A stretch of DNA of 64,000 nt from Candidatus Woesearchaeota archaeon (lineage in GTDB: Archaea > Nanobdellota > Nanobdellia > Woesearchaeales > JAFGPW01). The position numbers and the translations under genes are program-made. The stretch covers positions 25,047-89,046 of the forward strand of contig JAFGPW010000006.1 in the NCBI GenBank assembly GCA_016935985.1, given 5' to 3'. The notes beneath the pieces were generated by a model. That model ran no database searches and had not been told where the DNA came from. It worked only from the letters and a program-made list of their open reading frames with translations. Of the stretch, positions 10,158-19,400 are shown in pieces (position 1 is the stretch's first letter; every line of letters starts with the position of its first letter).

Positions 10158-12833
10158 ATGAGGAACAGGCATACAAAAAGGGGTGAGCTAGGTTACCGGT
10201 CTCTCATAGCTCTCTATCTTGTCATCAATGTCATGGCTGTCCCCTTGATCTTCGCGGCACCGGAGGACAACCCGGAATCGATGGAGATCGAAAGGGATAT
10301 CCAGGAAACGCAGCATGGGTTCTCTTCGATAGTGACCTTAGAGGATGCTGCGGGGGTTCTGGACGGTGAGAGCCCAATCGGATTCTCTGACGGGCTCCTG
10401 CCGCTTGTGCTGCTCACCTTGATCATGAGTCTCGGCGCGGTATCATTCATCTTCAAAGGGACGAAGGGACAGGTGACGGTCTTCATCATCATCGGCATCA
10501 TCCTCCTCTTCTCGACAGCGCTTATATTCTATATCCGGAGCAGGATAACCGAAGAGACCTTGGCATCCGAGATAATCGTGACCGAGAAGATACCCATCCA
10601 GCTGCAGCCGATAAAGGAGTATGTCGAGGACTGCGTCGAGATCGAGGCGAAGGAGGCGTTGAAACGGCTTGGCGAGCAAGGAGGATACATCGATACGTCC
10701 TCATTGTACCTTGACCCCTTCTCCCCGACCGAATCTGAAGGCGTCGAGTTCTTCCCTGGGACCGGCTATATTATCCCTTACTGGCATTACATGACCGACG
10801 ATGATAGTTGCTTCTCGAACTGCGCCTTCTCGGGCGCCGAGGCAATCCCTCCCTTATGCAAGCCGACGAGCGGATGCATCTATGACGGTCCGGACTCCTT
10901 CGAGGTGAAGGCTGAGGCCTATATAGAGGAGAACCTCATCCAATGCCTCAACGGATTTCAGTCATTCGAGGAGCAGGGGTATACGTTCCAGATCGAAGGC
11001 GACCCCGAGGTCAATATGAACATAAAGGAGCGGGCGATCGACCAGGAGATGTCGACGGTTTCCGTGTACATGAAATTCCCCGTCAAAGTCACCCGCGGAG
11101 ATGCGTCAACCCGCGTCACCGAATACTATACGACCTTCGAGTCGGGCATCTATGACCTCTATGTCATGGCGATCGACCTCGTGCAGAGCGAGCGTGAGGA
11201 GTGCACGTTCGAGGAATACATCACGAACGCGCTCTCCTTTTACCAGGGGTTCGACGCCCACCAGCTCCCCCCGTACGCCGAGGAACGCATAGGCGAGTCG
11301 GTCGATACAACCTGGTTCCTCGATCAGGTGAAGGGGGATATCAAGCCCATCACCATGCGCGCCATCAGGCAGATGGGTTTCTATGGCGCCCTGAATTTCG
11401 CATGGCCTGAGGTCGAGGCGGACCAATATGAAGACATGCGACAGGCCATCCAGGACCAGCATGTGGTGTTCCCATTCGATGTGTTCTATGACGCAGACAT
11501 ACACGCGGAATATTTCGATTGGTGGGAACCTTACCTCCAGATAAACCCCAACGAGGGCGGCATGATAAAGCCAGATTCGCAGCGGTACAACGGGCCGGGG
11601 ATACTCGCGGTCCTCTATCAGGGGCTTTCCACAACCTACTACAACTTCATGTACCAGTATTCGTTCCCGGTCGTCATCCAGCTCAAGAAACGCCTCACCG
11701 ATGATTCCATCTACACGATGCGGTATGCCATCGAGGTCAATATCAGGAACAACCAGTGCCTGACGAGGGGGAGCGAGCTCACCTTAGAGGCTCCCATCAC
11801 GACCACCTTCATCTGCGATGAGGATGTGATGGGGCTCGGCGATGAGATGGCGATAAAGGTGACCGACAAGCAGACAGGGCAGCCGCTCGACAACGTATCG
11901 GTGATGTATTATGTCGGGCCGTCCTGCTATCTGGGCGTAACCGATGGGAACGGGTCGCTGGAGACGCACGTCCCTGACGCATTCGGCGGATTCATCTCGC
12001 TGTCGAAGGATGGATATCTCGAGAAGAGGATCCATTCATTCGATTTCTCTTCCACGCTCCAGGTCGAGCTCCTGCCGTTTGTTGATGTGAACATAACCTA
12101 CAAGACGATCGACCCGACACTCCTCGAACAGATGCAGACCGTGCCGTCGTTGCAGCAGGGGTATGCGCTCAGGGCGCAGCAGGGAGGCACACTCTATTCG
12201 AATGACAGCGTTATCACGAGCATCCGCCGTGTCCCGGCAGACTACTCGGAGGGAGAGCATCAGCTCGTCACGACCTACAACAACGGCACGAACATACCGA
12301 GTTCCATCGAACTCGTCCCCGGACGCTATCAGGTGGAAGCCCTCCTCTTCAAGAAGGAGTATAACATAACCATACCTGAAGAGCAGGACATCGTCTGCGT
12401 GGATCACACCGGTGACGGCGTCTCCTGCGAGAAACGGCCGGTGGACCCCAACTGCGGACCCGACAGGGGAAGCAGCGATTCCGCCTGGAAGGCCAGCGAC
12501 TGCGCCTATACGGGCGGTTATGAATGCTGGTGCGACACGCCCTGGTGGTGGGTGGCTTCCACGCCGAGCGTCAGCGAATGCTGCGATGCGCACGATGAGA
12601 TAGTCTATGAAGAGATGCCGCTCACCACATTCCCGAACGGCGGAGCGGTGCTGAGCAATGACACGACCTATTTCATCATACCCTCATACTCCTCGCTGTC
12701 GAGCTCGAATGAGATCGTCATCTACCTCTTCAGGGAAGACGTCCCGACACGGCACTTCCATCTCGAGGATTTCAACGCGTTCGAAGAGAAATCATCCCAA
12801 CATGTATGGATGATAGAGCCTGAGATACGATGA
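10158..12833 (+). CDS. QVTxFI-type membrane-anchored extracellular protein (891 aa)
   Basis: The ATG at 10158 is preferred to the TTG at 10152. The layout is: a signal-like helix (about 15-35), a HGFSSIV motif (about 53-60), a first membrane helix (LLPLVLLTLIMSLGAVSFIF), then KGQVTVFIIIGIILLFSTALIFYI at about 110-135. A roughly 750-residue extracytoplasmic domain follows, with Cys clusters near residues 215-260 and 755-820. KGQVTVFIIIG is the membrane signature of a widespread DPANN protein group and resembles archaeal class III (prepilin-like) signal segments; processing by a prepilin peptidase is only a possibility. The region from QLQPIKEYVEDCV onward is clearly paralogous to the 637-aa protein at 14542. 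A carboxypeptidase-regulatory-like segment (DNVSVMYYVG...GSLETHVP) lies near residue 590. It overlaps the next gene by ATGA, implying coupling. Confidence 0.78.
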   Translation: MRNRHTKRGELGYRSLIALYLVINVMAVPLIFAAPEDNPESMEIERDIQETQHGFSSIVTLEDAAGVLDGESPIGFSDGLLPLVLLTLIMSLGAVSFIFKGTKGQVTVFIIIGIILLFSTALIFYIRSRITEETLASEIIVTEKIPIQLQPIKEYVEDCVEIEAKEALKRLGEQGGYIDTSSLYLDPFSPTESEGVEFFPGTGYIIPYWHYMTDDDSCFSNCAFSGAEAIPPLCKPTSGCIYDGPDSFEVKAEAYIEENLIQCLNGFQSFEEQGYTFQIEGDPEVNMNIKERAIDQEMSTVSVYMKFPVKVTRGDASTRVTEYYTTFESGIYDLYVMAIDLVQSEREECTFEEYITNALSFYQGFDAHQLPPYAEERIGESVDTTWFLDQVKGDIKPITMRAIRQMGFYGALNFAWPEVEADQYEDMRQAIQDQHVVFPFDVFYDADIHAEYFDWWEPYLQINPNEGGMIKPDSQRYNGPGILAVLYQGLSTTYYNFMYQYSFPVVIQLKKRLTDDSIYTMRYAIEVNIRNNQCLTRGSELTLEAPITTTFICDEDVMGLGDEMAIKVTDKQTGQPLDNVSVMYYVGPSCYLGVTDGNGSLETHVPDAFGGFISLSKDGYLEKRIHSFDFSSTLQVELLPFVDVNITYKTIDPTLLEQMQTVPSLQQGYALRAQQGGTLYSNDSVITSIRRVPADYSEGEHQLVTTYNNGTNIPSSIELVPGRYQVEALLFKKEYNITIPEEQDIVCVDHTGDGVSCEKRPVDPNCGPDRGSSDSAWKASDCAYTGGYECWCDTPWWWVASTPSVSECCDAHDEIVYEEMPLTTFPNGGAVLSNDTTYFIIPSYSSLSSSNEIVIYLFREDVPTRHFHLEDFNAFEEKSSQHVWMIEPEIR

Positions 12834-13591
12834 GACCTCTTGCAGGAAGAATCGAATCATCTATTTTCGTGGCTTCGCTCCGTAGCCTCAACCTGAGGCA
12901 TCTCTACGCGGTCCTGTTCCAGCTTGGCTTCATCCTGGCCCTGTACCTATTCTCCTGGATCATGACGCGCGTGTTCCGGTTTTCGGCCATCATGCAGGAG
13001 AGTCAGCAGGCGATGACAGAAGCCCTTACTTCAGGGACGACTGACAGCCTCTCTTCGCTCCTTTTCCAGATGACCTTCCTTGTCATCGCGTATGCGCTGC
13101 TGATGCTCGCCCTCTTCGCGCTCTTCGAGCATTTCATCCTTTCTTATCTCATGAAGAGACGAATGTCGCTGATGGGGTGGCTCAAGGCCTCGCTGATCCT
13201 GCTGATGAACCTCCTTTGCCTGCTGCTGTCCTTCTTCGTCCTTCGGGCGATCATCCAGCAAGCGGCCCTCCCTTACCTTGTGTTGGCGGCGATCCTCCTC
13301 TTCGCTTATACGACCATCATCTCGCTTATCCATGCGTCGTATTCGGCCACGGTCATCTCCGCCGTTTTCGGCGGTTTCGCCATGGCGTTCAAGAGGTTTC
13401 GGGCTTTCCTTTCCTTCGCTGGAGTCATAGGGGTGATGTTCATCTTTCTCACTATCCTCTTCCTCCTGTATCTGCTGGGATTCGACTGGCATCCAATAAT
13501 ATCGTTCGTAGGGCTTCTTATCATCATGGTCTGGGCGAGACAGTACCTCGTCCTGTCATGCACGAGGAACGCCATTATCTCCACTAAATGA
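12830..13591 (+). CDS. Polytopic membrane protein (253 aa)
   Basis: About six hydrophobic helices cover most of the protein, starting at AVLFQLGFILALYLFSWIM, with a long loop after helix 1 (RFSAIMQESQQAMTEAL). The overall plan is a long first loop with FxAIM, then clustered helices. This matches the 272-aa membrane protein at 23972, which has FNAIMDEL in the same place, so the two may be distant paralogues. It is translationally coupled by ATGA to the 891-aa surface protein, suggesting it helps insert, export or anchor that protein. No named family is recognised. Confidence 0.75.
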   Translation: MRPLAGRIESSIFVASLRSLNLRHLYAVLFQLGFILALYLFSWIMTRVFRFSAIMQESQQAMTEALTSGTTDSLSSLLFQMTFLVIAYALLMLALFALFEHFILSYLMKRRMSLMGWLKASLILLMNLLCLLLSFFVLRAIIQQAALPYLVLAAILLFAYTTIISLIHASYSATVISAVFGGFAMAFKRFRAFLSFAGVIGVMFIFLTILFLLYLLGFDWHPIISFVGLLIIMVWARQYLVLSCTRNAIISTK

Positions 13592-13604
13592 TAGTCACAT
13601 AGGA

Positions 13605-13612
13605 TTTATATA
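13605..13612 (+). promoter_or_regulatory. TATA box of the 282-aa gene
   Basis: TTTATATAA lies in the 43-bp gap, centred about 26 bp before the ATG at 13635. This predicts a leaderless mRNA and a separate transcript start inside the locus. Confidence 0.5.
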
Positions 13613-13634
13613 ATTAGGGAGCCACTTCGCACCC

Positions 13635-14483
13635 ATGAACTTGATGAAACTTCTCTGGATCATCACCATCCTCATCTACCTCTCCGCCGGCATCATCCTG
13701 GTGATGAACATTCTGGGGGGGACGGCTATTACACAGTCTCTCGAACCTCTGACCGACGTTACTAATCCCAAGAGAATGATCGAGACTGTCCTGCTTCCAC
13801 CCTCCCGGTCCCAGAATGTCACGGTACCAGACAAGATTGAAATGGTGACAGCCGATAAGGGCACGACCGAGACATTAGTGACGAAAGCCCCGCGAAAATC
13901 AGGGATCAACTTCGAAGAGTTCAGCTTCACCAAGAACTCCAAGGTGATAATCCTCCAGGCGACTGTCGTCGGATTCACGAACGAATTACGGACCTTCCCC
14001 TTGCCTTCATTCCAGCCGATCTGCGTCCCATCCAATGATATGGATGTCCAGGAGATCAGGGCGTTCGACGTCCAAGACTACTATGATTCGTACGAGAACC
14101 TCACCGGTAAAAGGATGACAATCGAAGAATCACGGATCGACCAGATGAACCTCCAGATACAGGCTGCCCTCCTAGCTCGACAGAAAGAGATTGAAGAGTC
14201 TCCGCAATGCGAAGTCCAACAACAAGAATTTGAGGGTCTTAGGTATTTTTCCGGATATACACTCTCATTGTACACGACGCGAGACGGGCGTAGGATACCT
14301 GAGCTATCGAACTCAGCTCTCGTATCACGTGAGTTTATGGAAACCACGAAGAAGTCAGAGGATCACATCTCCAAGACGATCTCGCTGGAAAGACTCATAT
14401 CCGGCCGCTATATCATGAACCTGACATTGACCGATCAGGTTTCCGGGTCCTCAAATTCTCATATCGAGACTTTCACCATTTGA
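13635..14483 (+). CDS. Single-pass membrane-anchored exported protein (282 aa)
   Basis: An N-terminal signal anchor (LLWIITILIYLSAGIILVMNIL) leads directly into a beta-rich extracytoplasmic domain of about 250 residues. The C-terminal half (EFEGLRYFSGYTLSLYT... then RYIMNLTLTDQ) looks like an Ig-type sandwich. It lacks the many Cys residues of its neighbours. It sits between two large surface-protein genes, each with its own TATA box, so it is probably an accessory component of the same surface structure. No family is recognised. Confidence 0.7.
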   Translation: MNLMKLLWIITILIYLSAGIILVMNILGGTAITQSLEPLTDVTNPKRMIETVLLPPSRSQNVTVPDKIEMVTADKGTTETLVTKAPRKSGINFEEFSFTKNSKVIILQATVVGFTNELRTFPLPSFQPICVPSNDMDVQEIRAFDVQDYYDSYENLTGKRMTIEESRIDQMNLQIQAALLARQKEIEESPQCEVQQQEFEGLRYFSGYTLSLYTTRDGRRIPELSNSALVSREFMETTKKSEDHISKTISLERLISGRYIMNLTLTDQVSGSSNSHIETFTI

Positions 14484-14507
14484 AATGTACTTCTTTTCGA
14501 AGAGAAA

Positions 14508-14517
14508 AATATATATA
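14508..14517 (+). promoter_or_regulatory. TATA box of the 637-aa gene
   Basis: The run AAATATATATAC is centred about 27 bp before the ATG at 14542, as expected for a leaderless archaeal promoter. Confidence 0.5.
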
Positions 14518-14541
14518 CAGCAAGCCCGATGATTAGACGGT

Positions 14542-16455
14542 ATGGTAAAAAAGGGGCGACACCATAAGATAGATATATCACTCTTGAGAAGTAATGACAG
14601 AAAAGCCCAGGTGACCGCCTTCATCGTGATCGGCCTCATCTTCCTCTTCGCCATCGGCCTCTTCCTCTACATCAGGGAGCAGGTGACCGTCTTCGAGCCC
14701 GAGCAGGTGCTCCCTCCCGAGCTCCAGCCGGTGAAGCGGTATGTCGACGAGTGCCTCCAGCAGACCGCGCGTGAGGCGGTGCTCCTCGCCGGAGCGAACG
14801 GCGGCTTCATCGATATCCCCGATGAGATACTGCTTGACCCCTTCGCCGGCATCATGGCAGGGCCGTTCGAGTCGGCCAAAGTGCCCCTCTGGTACTTCGA
14901 GGGCGACAACCGCAAGCCGTCGCTCGACTACATCCAGTACGAGATGCAGTCCTACATCGAGGAGCATATCAACGACTGCCTCGGCGATTTCGAAGCATTC
15001 AGCGGGCAGTTCGAGATCTCGAGACTCGACCTCCCGGAAGCGGAGGTGACCCTCGCCGAGAAGGACATCGCGATAACGATGACGCTTCCCATCCGGCTCG
15101 AGTCGCTCGGCGCGCCTGAATCGAGCGTCATCGACCGCTACAGCGTCAAGATCCCAGTGCGGCTGAAGAAGGCCTACGAGCTCGCGAGCGCGCTCATGAA
15201 CTATGAGAACGAGCACCTCTTCATCGAGGACGTGGCGCTCGACCTCATCGCCATGGACCCTGAGATACCCTACACCGACTTCGAGTTCAGGTGCCAGCCG
15301 AGGATATGGTATGTCCAAGACGTCCATGACCGGATACAGACGCTGCTCGCGGTGAACCTGCCCTGGCTACGCATCAACGGCACCGATTTCGTCCCGATAC
15401 CCGGCGAGTTCGGCTACGCGAAGAACCACTACTACTACAGCATCGGGCTGGAAGAGCCGTATCCCTATCTCAAGGTGGCCTTCACCTACGACCCGTCATG
15501 GGACCTGGACATGTATGTGCGGCCGAACGACGGCGCGGTCCTGCGCTCGGATTCGCAGCAGGGGTCGGACATCCTCCGCTGGTTCTGCATGCACACCTGG
15601 CACTTCACCTATGACCTCGTCTTCCCGGTCATGGTGACGATCGTCGACGAGGGCGACCTCGACACCGAGCCGTTCGCCTTCTCCTTCGGCTTCGAGGCGC
15701 GCATCGACCACAACCGCGGCGTGCGGGAGGTCTATCCCCTCAGCGCGTTCGAGTTCACCGACCAGCCCCAGGCAGCGGCCTTCTGCAACGAGAATCCCGC
15801 AGGCATGGTCACCATCTACACCGTGAACAACGAGACGCGGGAGGATGTGGTGGGCGTGAACATCACCTACACCTGCCTGCGCTACGCCTGCGAGATGGGC
15901 GAGACCGAATGGCTCTCCTACGGCGCCGCCGCCGGCATGTCCAAGCAGTTCCCGCTCTGCATCAACGGCCTGCTCCGCGCGACGAAGGAGGGCTTCATGG
16001 ACTACGAGACCTTCCTCTCGACCGACTTCGACCGCTCCCTCACCATCCCGCTCACTCCGCTCAAGGCGCTCGACTATGACGTCATCAAGATGGACCGCGA
16101 TAACCCCACCTTCCCGCGGACCGTCTCAGGCGAGGAGTCGGCGCTCATCATGCTCAGGGCGAAGGATGATACCTACCGGCAGACCGCCTATTATCCCAAC
16201 GAGTTCGACGAGCCGCTCTACCTGCTCGCCGACAGGGACGTGACCTATGACGTGGATGTCTATATCATGGACGCCGACGGCATGACCGGCGGCTACAAGG
16301 GCGAGTGGGCGGTCGCCTGGGACGACCTGTACTACCATAATACGGTCAGGTTCTTCGTCGTCGAGGACACCGATATGGACGAGGACGAGATGTTCGAGTT
16401 CTTTTCAGACCTCGAGACCATCAGCGGGCTCGTCACCCCGCCGCAACTTATTTAA
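14542..16455 (+). CDS. QVTxFI-type membrane-anchored extracellular protein (637 aa), paralogue of the 891-aa protein
   Basis: The N-terminus is short and positive, with KAQVTAFIVIGLIFLFAIGLFLYI at about residues 20-44 as the only membrane helix. The following ELQPVKRYVDECLQ...GGFIDIP aligns with QLQPIKEYVEDCVE...GGYIDTS of the 10158 gene. Both then share a DPF...IPLWY-type segment, an ALDLI/AIDLV segment and a C-terminal Cys-containing region. The 637-aa form is the standard architecture, with the QVT helix at the N-terminus. The 891-aa form has extra N-terminal modules. A class III-like signal segment is possible but no prepilin peptidase gene is in the window. Its role is probably in the surface assembly. 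GC and codon use match the window. Confidence 0.78.
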   Translation: MVKKGRHHKIDISLLRSNDRKAQVTAFIVIGLIFLFAIGLFLYIREQVTVFEPEQVLPPELQPVKRYVDECLQQTAREAVLLAGANGGFIDIPDEILLDPFAGIMAGPFESAKVPLWYFEGDNRKPSLDYIQYEMQSYIEEHINDCLGDFEAFSGQFEISRLDLPEAEVTLAEKDIAITMTLPIRLESLGAPESSVIDRYSVKIPVRLKKAYELASALMNYENEHLFIEDVALDLIAMDPEIPYTDFEFRCQPRIWYVQDVHDRIQTLLAVNLPWLRINGTDFVPIPGEFGYAKNHYYYSIGLEEPYPYLKVAFTYDPSWDLDMYVRPNDGAVLRSDSQQGSDILRWFCMHTWHFTYDLVFPVMVTIVDEGDLDTEPFAFSFGFEARIDHNRGVREVYPLSAFEFTDQPQAAAFCNENPAGMVTIYTVNNETREDVVGVNITYTCLRYACEMGETEWLSYGAAAGMSKQFPLCINGLLRATKEGFMDYETFLSTDFDRSLTIPLTPLKALDYDVIKMDRDNPTFPRTVSGEESALIMLRAKDDTYRQTAYYPNEFDEPLYLLADRDVTYDVDVYIMDADGMTGGYKGEWAVAWDDLYYHNTVRFFVVEDTDMDEDEMFEFFSDLETISGLVTPPQLI

Positions 16456-16456
16456 A
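16447..16456 (+). promoter_or_regulatory. TATA box of the 1989-aa gene, overlapping the previous stop codon
   Basis: CTTATTTAAA is centred about 26 bp before the ATG at 16477 and includes the TAA stop of the 637-aa gene, so coding and promoter sequence are superimposed. Confidence 0.5.
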
Positions 16457-16476
16457 CAGGCAGAGCGAGAACGACC

Positions 16477-19400
16477 ATGATGCCCTCCCGGACCCGCATC
16501 ACACGGAAGCTGACCTTCTGCGTGGTCCTCATGCTGCTCACGATGCCGTTCACCCTCGCCGATCAGCGGCATGACGTCGCGGTCCTGACCGTCTCTGAAC
16601 GGATCAATTGGGGAGGGGGCTTCTCGCGCGTGACGGCGTTCGGCGGCGCCACGAGCCCAGGAAGCTCAGCCGAGACGCTCCCGCTCCTCCAAGGGTCGCC
16701 TGCGCAGCTCGGGTTCAGCGTGCCATCCGGGATACAGAACGGCGACACCTTCGCGGTCGACATCACCATCGACGGCGTCCAGGACCTCGATGCCTGGGAG
16801 CTCAAGGTCGACGTCGACGATACCCGTCTGGCCTATGTGTCTCTGGTCGAGGGCCCCTTCCTGAACGAGAATGGCGGACGGACGACCACCTGCCCCCTGC
16901 CGAGCGACCAAGGTGCCGGCACCTACCTCTTCAGCTGCTTCCACAACCCGCCGTTCGTCTCCGGGACCGACGGGTCGGGCGTGCTCGCCACCCTGACCTT
17001 GACTGCCCAGCAGGATGGCACCTCCTCGCTCATGCTCTCGGACATCCTGCTCAAGGACCCTTCCCAGGCGACACTTGCATATTCCAGCTCGACCGGCTCG
17101 GTGCTCGTCGGCGGCCAGCAGCCGGTGATACTTTCGGACATCATGGCGAGCCCGGGGCCGGCTTCAGCGACCGTCTCCTGGACGACGAGCGTCCCTGCGA
17201 CCTCGGTCCTCTATTATGGGACCGACATGCCGCCTTCCACTATGGTCGAGGATACCGCGCTTGCGACGAGCCACAGCGTGGCCGTGACCGGGCTCCAGCA
17301 GCAGACGGCCTACAACTACATGGTCCGGAGCTGCGACGCGGGCGGCGTGTGCAACTCCAGCTCGGTCCTCTCCTTCACCACGCTCCAGCAGTCCCAGGGG
17401 CCGATCTTCATCACGCTCGACGGGCTCCCGGTCGCGACGAACCAGCAGGATATCTGGATATCGGGCGCCACCAAGGCCTTCGCGACTGTGCAGACCTTCC
17501 TCAACGACGACCTGAGCTTCCCCAACCGGATGGAGCTTCCTGATGGCAGCCAGGCCTATTCCATCACCGTGAATGCGAGCGGGACATTCAACTATTCGAC
17601 CTACCTCCTCGAGGGCATGAACCGGCTCGCGGTCCGCGCGCGTGACACCGACCTCACCGCCGCCTGGGCCTACCACAACGTGTCCCTCGACGCCACCCCT
17701 CCTGACATCGACTTCGGCGACTTCGACCCGCTCACCAACAAGAGCGAGATCGACCTCTCTGGCACCGTCTCCGAGACGGCCCTCGTCGACGTCTCGCTGA
17801 ACGGAACCTCACTCTTCTCCGATACAGTCTCCTCTTTCAATGTCACGGTTTCGCTCGCCGAGGGCAGCAACAACATCACGGTCGACGCGACCGACCTCGC
17901 CGGCAACACGCGCTCCTGGGAGTTCATGACCGGAAAGGACACGACGCCTCCGCAGATCGAGAACATCACGCCCGCCCCGAACACCTTCTTCTACGAGGGC
18001 TTCGGCGGCAACCTCGCCGGCTTCAACCAGGCCCAGACGATCGTCGACATCGAGGGCGACACCGAGCCGTACGCCAACCTCTCCCTCTACTACGGCTCGG
18101 CGACCGGCACGCCGTACAAGACGACGACCGCTGACGCCAACGGCCACTTCATCTTCGAGCAGGTCGACATCGAACGGGGCATCTACGGCTTCTCGGTCAC
18201 CGACCGCTGCAACGAGACCTGCTACGGCCGCGAGACGCAGAGCTACCAGATCTGCATGCAGCAGTGCATCGAGCAGCAGCACAACCAGCTCAAGAGCGAC
18301 CAGGACAAGATTGCCGACCTCTACATCGTCGGCGTCGACCGCTTCGGGCTCACGAGCAGCCCCTACCACTTCCAGTACCGCGTCGGCAACTGCTTCTCAG
18401 GAGGCATGAACTACAACATCATAAATGACATCCAGTTCCAGTCGCCGTCCATGCTCTCCCCGGAGCGGATCGAAGGAGGCACGGAGATCATCCAGTTCCT
18501 CCTCAACCTCACCTACCAGGGGCCCGGTGTCGACCCCCAGCCGATCGACGTCTCGCTCGAGCCCGCCTGCGAGGCGGAGTACATGCTCGAGGACGAGCGC
18601 TACCAGTACGGCTGCGAGATGTTCTCCTCCTCGCCGATATTCAAGCTGCCGAACGAGCAGAAGAACCTCTGGCTCTTCAGGTACAACCTCAACCGGCTCG
18701 ACACGAACACGAGCTTCACCTCAAAGGTGTGGAAGGACCTCGGGAACGAGGTCGTCTTCCCGGTCAAGGTCAAGCTCCGCTACAAGCACACCCTCCCGAC
18801 CGCGACCTACAACCCGCAATCCGGCGGCTACCAGAACCGCATCCAGGAGGAGATCCAGGTCAAATGCATGACCATCAACTATGTGCTCGATGACTCCAGG
18901 ATAGACCCGCGGAAGGTGCTCCCCGACTGGCTCATCAACGGGACGATCGAGTTCGCCGACAAGCAGATATCGAACATCGACGAGATCCTGCCGACGCTCG
19001 ACAAGTGGGTGCGGTACGCGGCTATCGGGTGCATCGGCGCGTTCCTCGTCCGGACGGTCTGGATGATCTACCGGAAGGTGACCTGCGCCGTCTCCGGTTG
19101 CGACTTGCTCCTGAAAGCGCAGAACGGTGCCAAGATGGGCACCCCTCTCGGCGATCTCGGCACGGTTGTCGACCCAAAGGGCGTCGCATCCTGCACACCC
19201 TGCCAGTCGGCATGGGAATTCGAGGCGACGCTCTACAAGTACTACCGCTACGCGTGCGACCGCGTGCTCTGCCACGGTAGCGCTCAAGGCGAACTGACTG
19301 GTGAAATTTCGGATAACGACCAGAAAATGCTGAACTGGCTCGAAGCAGACAACCTTCTCGAATGCATCAGCAAACAAGACAAGATAGTGAGCCTGTTTCC

